Positions 35,846-39,107 of a stretch of 39,107 nt of DNA are shown piece after piece. Under the pieces are notes generated by a model, which did no database searches, had not been told where the DNA came from, and was given only the letters and a program-made list of their open reading frames with translations. Each line of letters starts with the position of its first letter. Positions within the stretch are counted from its first letter, which is position 1. This DNA is from an uncultured Muribaculaceae bacterium (GTDB taxonomy: Bacteria > Bacteroidota > Bacteroidia > Bacteroidales > Muribaculaceae), in NCBI GenBank assembly GCA_910589425.1, contig CAJUSZ010000024.1:1-39107 (forward strand), given 5' to 3'. The translations under genes and the position numbers were made by a program.

Positions 35846-35890
35846 GATTAGGTCGTAATGCTCTGTAAAATCAGAGGTTACGACCTAATC
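35846..35890 (+). terminator. Terminator of ppdK
   Basis: A 13-bp perfect stem (35846-35858 with 35878-35890, GATTAGGTCGTAA/TTACGACCTAATC) continues into an inner 5-bp stem (CTCTG/CAGAG) around a 6-base loop. It lies 24 bases behind the ppdK stop and is followed by tgttctt. It also marks the last clearly host sequence before the integrated element. Confidence 0.85.
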
Positions 35891-35945
35891 TGTTCTTAAA
35901 CGGTTCGTACACTTGGCAACGGAAAATGAGCCAAATAAACGCATA

Positions 35946-36011
35946 TGTTTAGAGATTGTTTAGAGTTTACGATATACCTGTTTAGAGCGTGTTTAGAAAA
36001 AGTTTAGAGTT
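35946..36011 (+). repeat. Phased array of 11-bp units (GTTTAGAG core) upstream of the integrase
   Basis: Six contiguous 11-bp slots are seen. Slots 1, 2, 4, 5 and 6 start at 35946, 35957, 35979, 35990 and 36001 and read TGTTTAGAGAT, TGTTTAGAGTT, TGTTTAGAGCG, TGTTTAGAAAA and AGTTTAGAGTT. Slot 3 (35968-35978) is degenerate. A spacing of 11 bp puts all copies on the same face of the helix, as for protein-binding iterons. Likely readers are the integrase arm-binding domain, an excisionase or an element regulator; which one is not known. Confidence 0.85.
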
Positions 36012-36069
36012 GTATTGCTCTGATATTCAATATATAACAAACAAATATTAAACATCAAAATATCTGAGA

Positions 36070-37563
36070 ATGACAACATTTAGACCCTGTGTTCAGAAAC
36101 AGCGAGCAGACGGCTTCTATCCTGTCTATATTCGAGTAACCCACGAAAGGAAAGTGGGCTACATCAAGACGGACAAGATGGTTGCCAAAAAGGATGTAAC
36201 TAAGAAGAAAGAAATCCGCGACAATTTCGTAATGATGTATTGTATGGAGCAGATACACAGCTTTACTACAAGACTCAATGAAAAGAACACCTCCACTTGG
36301 AGTGTCAAGGAGATTATCGACTTTCTTCTTACGGAAGATACGGATATATCCTTTAGCCAATACGCACAACGGCATATCGCAAAAATGATAAATGCCGGAC
36401 AAGAGAGAAATGCCAAAAACTATAAATTGGCTGTAAGCAATCTCGAATTATATCTTGGTACTAATAATGTAATGTTCTCTCAGTTGACATCTGCCGTTGT
36501 CAACAGGTGGATAGCACAACTGGCACACACTCACAGAGCCAAAGAAATGTACCCGGTATGTGTAAGGCAGATTTTCAGAGCTGCAATCTTAGAATACAAT
36601 GACTATGATACGGGGCACCTCCGTATCAAAACAAATCCGTGGCCGAAAGTAAAAATACCGCAAGCCGACCGAACCACCAAAAGAGCGATATCCCCTGAGG
36701 CTTGTCGAGAATTTTTTGGTGCGCCACTTCCTGAAACAAAGATGATAGAGTCTTTGCCGGAACTTGGGAGAGATGTTGCAAAGATGATACTCTGCCTTGC
36801 AGGTATCAACACCGTTGACCTTTATAATCTGAAGAAAACAGATTATAAAAACGGAGTGATAGCCTATAATCGAGCAAAAACGCGGAATAGCCGCAGGGAT
36901 GACGCATACATAGAAATGCGAGTCCCCCCGGTAATCAAGCCCTTATTCGAGAAGTATGCCTCGGATAAGACCGACCCATATCTATTCCGTTTTCATATCC
37001 GTTATTCGACCTCTGACAGTTTTTGTGCCAACGTAAACAATGGCATTAAGAAAATCTGCAAGAGTATGGGAATGGATCAGAAAGATTATTATTGTGCCTA
37101 TACCTTTCGCCATACTTGGGGAACGGTAGCACAAAACGATTGTGGAGCCTCAATATCTGAGGTAGGATTTGCAATGAACCACAGCCACGGACATACCGTT
37201 ACACGAGGCTACCTAAAAATTGACTTTACCCCTGCTTGGGAACTGAACGAGAAAGTCGTGGACTTTATTCTCTTTAGTAAGAAAAAGAGTAAGCAAGGTA
37301 TGGCTAAAGATATTGAAGAGCCGAAAGATAAACTCTTCCGACTCTCCAAAAAGATGATGGTGTATGCTCGTGCCTATTATAAAGGGGAAATCCTTGCCGA
37401 AGTAAGCGACATCGGCTTTAACACGGTAGATGCAGTAATTACTGCACTTGTCGCAAAATTACCCGATACCATTCCGACAAGAGCAGCAGTTCAGTTCCGC
37501 ATTACTAATGTGGACTCCGGGAAAGAAGCCATTTATGAGCGAACCAAAGGGAAAGGTTTTTAA
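36070..37563 (+). CDS. int: Tyrosine-type site-specific recombinase (integrase), atypical active site
   Basis: Likely catalyses integration and excision of the element; 497 residues. The N-terminus (about 1-45, RPCVQKQRADGFYPVYIRVT) resembles the arm-DNA-binding domain of Bacteroidota integrases, followed by a SAM-like core-binding domain (about 95-190) and the catalytic domain (about 205-385). Seen catalytic positions are Lys270 (NRAKTR), Arg347 (YTFRHTW), His371 and nucleophile Tyr381 (VTRGYLK). The first arginine of the usual GLRxSEL box is replaced: the region reads CLAGINTVDLYNL, with Asn247 in its place, and the usual His three residues before Arg347 is Tyr344. A C-terminal extension of about 90 residues follows the tyrosine. 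The last codons overlap a convergent gene. Confidence 0.88.
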   Translation: MTTFRPCVQKQRADGFYPVYIRVTHERKVGYIKTDKMVAKKDVTKKKEIRDNFVMMYCMEQIHSFTTRLNEKNTSTWSVKEIIDFLLTEDTDISFSQYAQRHIAKMINAGQERNAKNYKLAVSNLELYLGTNNVMFSQLTSAVVNRWIAQLAHTHRAKEMYPVCVRQIFRAAILEYNDYDTGHLRIKTNPWPKVKIPQADRTTKRAISPEACREFFGAPLPETKMIESLPELGRDVAKMILCLAGINTVDLYNLKKTDYKNGVIAYNRAKTRNSRRDDAYIEMRVPPVIKPLFEKYASDKTDPYLFRFHIRYSTSDSFCANVNNGIKKICKSMGMDQKDYYCAYTFRHTWGTVAQNDCGASISEVGFAMNHSHGHTVTRGYLKIDFTPAWELNEKVVDFILFSKKKSKQGMAKDIEEPKDKLFRLSKKMMVYARAYYKGEILAEVSDIGFNTVDAVITALVAKLPDTIPTRAAVQFRITNVDSGKEAIYERTKGKGF

Positions 37564-39107
37564 TCGACAATCGGGTAGAAAACACCTTTAAGTAACTGCG
37601 ACATTCCGTTTTCGGAAAAGGTCGCAGTTATTTTTTCGCACAGGTACTTCTTGCCTTTGATGTAGAACACGGCACGAGGATTAGGGATAGTATCAGCAAG
37701 GAACTTAAACGACTTCTTCAATTTGGGGTTGATAGCGTGAACCGTGCGGCGTCGGTTGAGTAGGTTGTTATTGATACGCATAGAGAAGTGAATGTTGCTG
37801 AAATTGCTCCAGTCCTCCGCAATCTCGATATCCTCGACGTATGGGTGCGGAAGTTTGCCATTGTGAGGTACACCGGCACCATCCCACCAACCGACATAAA
37901 CGCGGTCGTAATACTCAGCCTTTTTCGTTTTCTCCCCTGCCGAAAGGGATTGAAGCGCGATAGGCTGATAAAGCGTTGCGTCAATCTCCTGTTTCCGGGT
38001 GGAAGGGTCTCTCGACCAAGAAGAACCCGTAGAGTCGTTTTCATCATAGCCGGAGAAAGATAGAAAAAGGCAGCGTCCATACTTGTCTTCGGTTTCATCC
38101 ACCCAAGCAGGTACAAATTCAATCTCTATCTCGTCTGCATCGTCGCTCTCGTCCACAATACGACCGCCAAAAAGATTGACCGGGCGCAGTTCCATTTTAT
38201 ACTTGTATAGGTTAGGCATCCAACCGCTCCGCTTCTCGACAAGTTCTTTGGATAGGGAGCGCACGATGAAGTAAGCATCGACATCAGCGGCATACAGCAA
38301 CTTGTCGCGGTTTGAGCCTCTTTGACTCGATCCGTTCCAAGTTGCGAGAGATTTGTTCGCGTTAAGCAGTTCGCGCATCGAATTGTAGCGTACCACACTA
38401 TTCTGCCAACCTCGTATGAACCAGTCGCAAGAGTAATACTTCCACATTTCGTTATCACACTCCTTAAAAACAAGATTTTTGGCTTCCCGATACTCGCACT
38501 TGTCATCCTCGACCGTAACCTCTACGGTATGCTCGTCAATGATGTTATCGAGCCTTACGGGAGTGGTGGCAAGTAAAGTCGCCTCAGTAAATGCGAAGTC
38601 AACAGTATGCGCCCGATGATTTATAGTAAACTCTCCACCCAAGAACAATTCCAACTTCTCGAAGTATTCCGCAACCGTCCAATGCGGCAAAGCGCGTGCA
38701 AAGCCGCCTGTGTCCCAAGCATAAGGGAGCGTGTTGCAGATAAGAAGATACCTGTATTCCTCCTTTTCCTCCCACTTCGAGAAGTCAGCGGCATATCCGA
38801 TAGCCTCACAAATTTTCTTAGTGATATGCAGAAGAAACGGTTGCCACGAAAGCCCCCGGCATTCGTTGGTGTTCCATACATAATGACCTTTCTTCTGCAA
38901 TTCATCATCGACAACATATTCGGCAAGGTTCTGAATGTTTCCTGAATAGTCGTTGACCCAAGGCAGAGCCACATACCTGCAACTGCTGTTTTCGGGGTAC
39001 CACGCATTTGAGGGCGTGATTTGATTAGGCGAAGTAATCGGTGCGGCTCCGAGTGGAAAACCCAAGCGCGGATGCCCCCTGAGGCCAAAGTTTGTTTGAC
39101 CCCTGAA
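37560..39107 (-). CDS. Phage-like structural protein, probably tail-associated (5' end outside window)
   Basis: The minus-strand frame is open from the right edge of the window to a TAA at 37560-37562, at least 515 codons. It is therefore partial at its N-terminus; a TTG near 39065 is in frame but need not be the start. I see no membrane segments or enzymatic motifs. The chain is rich in aromatic and acidic residues and ends KITATFSENGMSQLLKGVFY, a pattern I associate with large structural proteins of Bacteroidota prophages; the segment HWTVAEYFEKLELFLGGEFT also resembles tail or baseplate proteins. This is a resemblance, not proof. It converges with the integrase and shares its stop bases. 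Confidence 0.5.
   Translation of the reverse strand, partial: FRGQTNFGLRGHPRLGFPLGAAPITSPNQITPSNAWYPENSSCRYVALPWVNDYSGNIQNLAEYVVDDELQKKGHYVWNTNECRGLSWQPFLLHITKKICEAIGYAADFSKWEEKEEYRYLLICNTLPYAWDTGGFARALPHWTVAEYFEKLELFLGGEFTINHRAHTVDFAFTEATLLATTPVRLDNIIDEHTVEVTVEDDKCEYREAKNLVFKECDNEMWKYYSCDWFIRGWQNSVVRYNSMRELLNANKSLATWNGSSQRGSNRDKLLYAADVDAYFIVRSLSKELVEKRSGWMPNLYKYKMELRPVNLFGGRIVDESDDADEIEIEFVPAWVDETEDKYGRCLFLSFSGYDENDSTGSSWSRDPSTRKQEIDATLYQPIALQSLSAGEKTKKAEYYDRVYVGWWDGAGVPHNGKLPHPYVEDIEIAEDWSNFSNIHFSMRINNNLLNRRRTVHAINPKLKKSFKFLADTIPNPRAVFYIKGKKYLCEKITATFSENGMSQLLKGVFYPIVD

Larger units (their letters stand above)
35891..39107. mobile_element. Left end of an integrated prophage or integrative element (open at window edge)
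   Basis: Behind the ppdK terminator the window changes to AT-richer sequence with a phased repeat array, a tyrosine recombinase gene and a convergent phage-like structural gene. This gene content is typical of an integrated element, and the recombinase next to the host junction suggests that this is the attL or attR side. The exact junction is not visible: no duplicated core can be identified because the other end is outside the window. The left limit given is the end of the terminator and is approximate. Confidence 0.6.

Noticed and set aside
1..39107. tRNA, rRNA, CRISPR arrays and insertion sequences
   Set aside because: No cloverleaf-like segments, conserved rRNA blocks, repeat-spacer arrays or transposase genes were recognised by eye. 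A tRNAscan-SE, Infernal or ISfinder run would be needed to exclude small or degenerate cases.

Overview
The window reads as a chromosomal segment of an anaerobic Bacteroidales bacterium. Several things point there: promoters of the Bacteroidota type (a TAnnTTTG -7 box, at the clearest site with TTG 19 bases upstream), almost no Shine-Dalgarno signal at gene starts, a FeoA-FeoB fusion, pyruvate phosphate dikinase, class III (anaerobic) ribonucleotide reductase, MaeB-type malic enzyme, a periplasmic M13 peptidase, menaquinone synthesis and the purH-mreBCD-mrdA-rodA gene order. A family such as Muribaculaceae is possible, but that is inference; no rRNA or other decisive marker is present.

Layout. 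1-2076 (minus): 3'-truncated malic enzyme/phosphotransacetylase fusion. 2439-5119 (plus): nrdD-nrdG, closed by a perfect 23-bp stem terminator shared with the minus-strand unit that ends at 5189. 5189-16409 (minus): a long, nearly gapless unit, purH, mreB, mreC, mreD, mrdA (PBP2), rodA, a small unknown gene, a PlsC-like acyltransferase, a nitrilase-family amidase and a WG-repeat lipoprotein. The core builds the rod-shape elongation machinery. 16628-17356 (minus): tRNA m6A methyltransferase. 17510-23559 (plus): lon, rlmD, an MTA/SAH nucleosidase, a BASS-type transporter and tsaC, packed with overlaps or gaps of at most 27 bases. 23647-26671 (minus): M13 peptidase, a short XRE regulator and a DUF2975 membrane protein. 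26730-30059 (minus): ftsY, rimO and menF joined by stop-start coupling with non-AUG starts. 30230-32677 (minus): feoAB. 33105-35822 (plus): ppdK, ended by a strong hairpin.

From about 35891 to the right edge the character changes. An AT-rich stretch carries a phased array of 11-bp units (GTTTAGAG core), then a tyrosine recombinase of a Bacteroidota phage/element type that lacks the usual first catalytic arginine, then a convergent gene open at the window edge that looks like a prophage structural (tail-associated) protein. I read this as the left end of an integrated prophage or integrative element inserted just behind ppdK. The right end is outside the window, so its att sites cannot be defined.

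Most of the window is ordinary core genome. The least explained signals are the phased array in front of the integrase, the degenerate active site of that integrase, an 18-bp perfect palindrome in the feoAB promoter region, and two mutually exclusive hairpins between mreB and mreC. No rRNA, tRNA, CRISPR array or insertion sequence was recognised.
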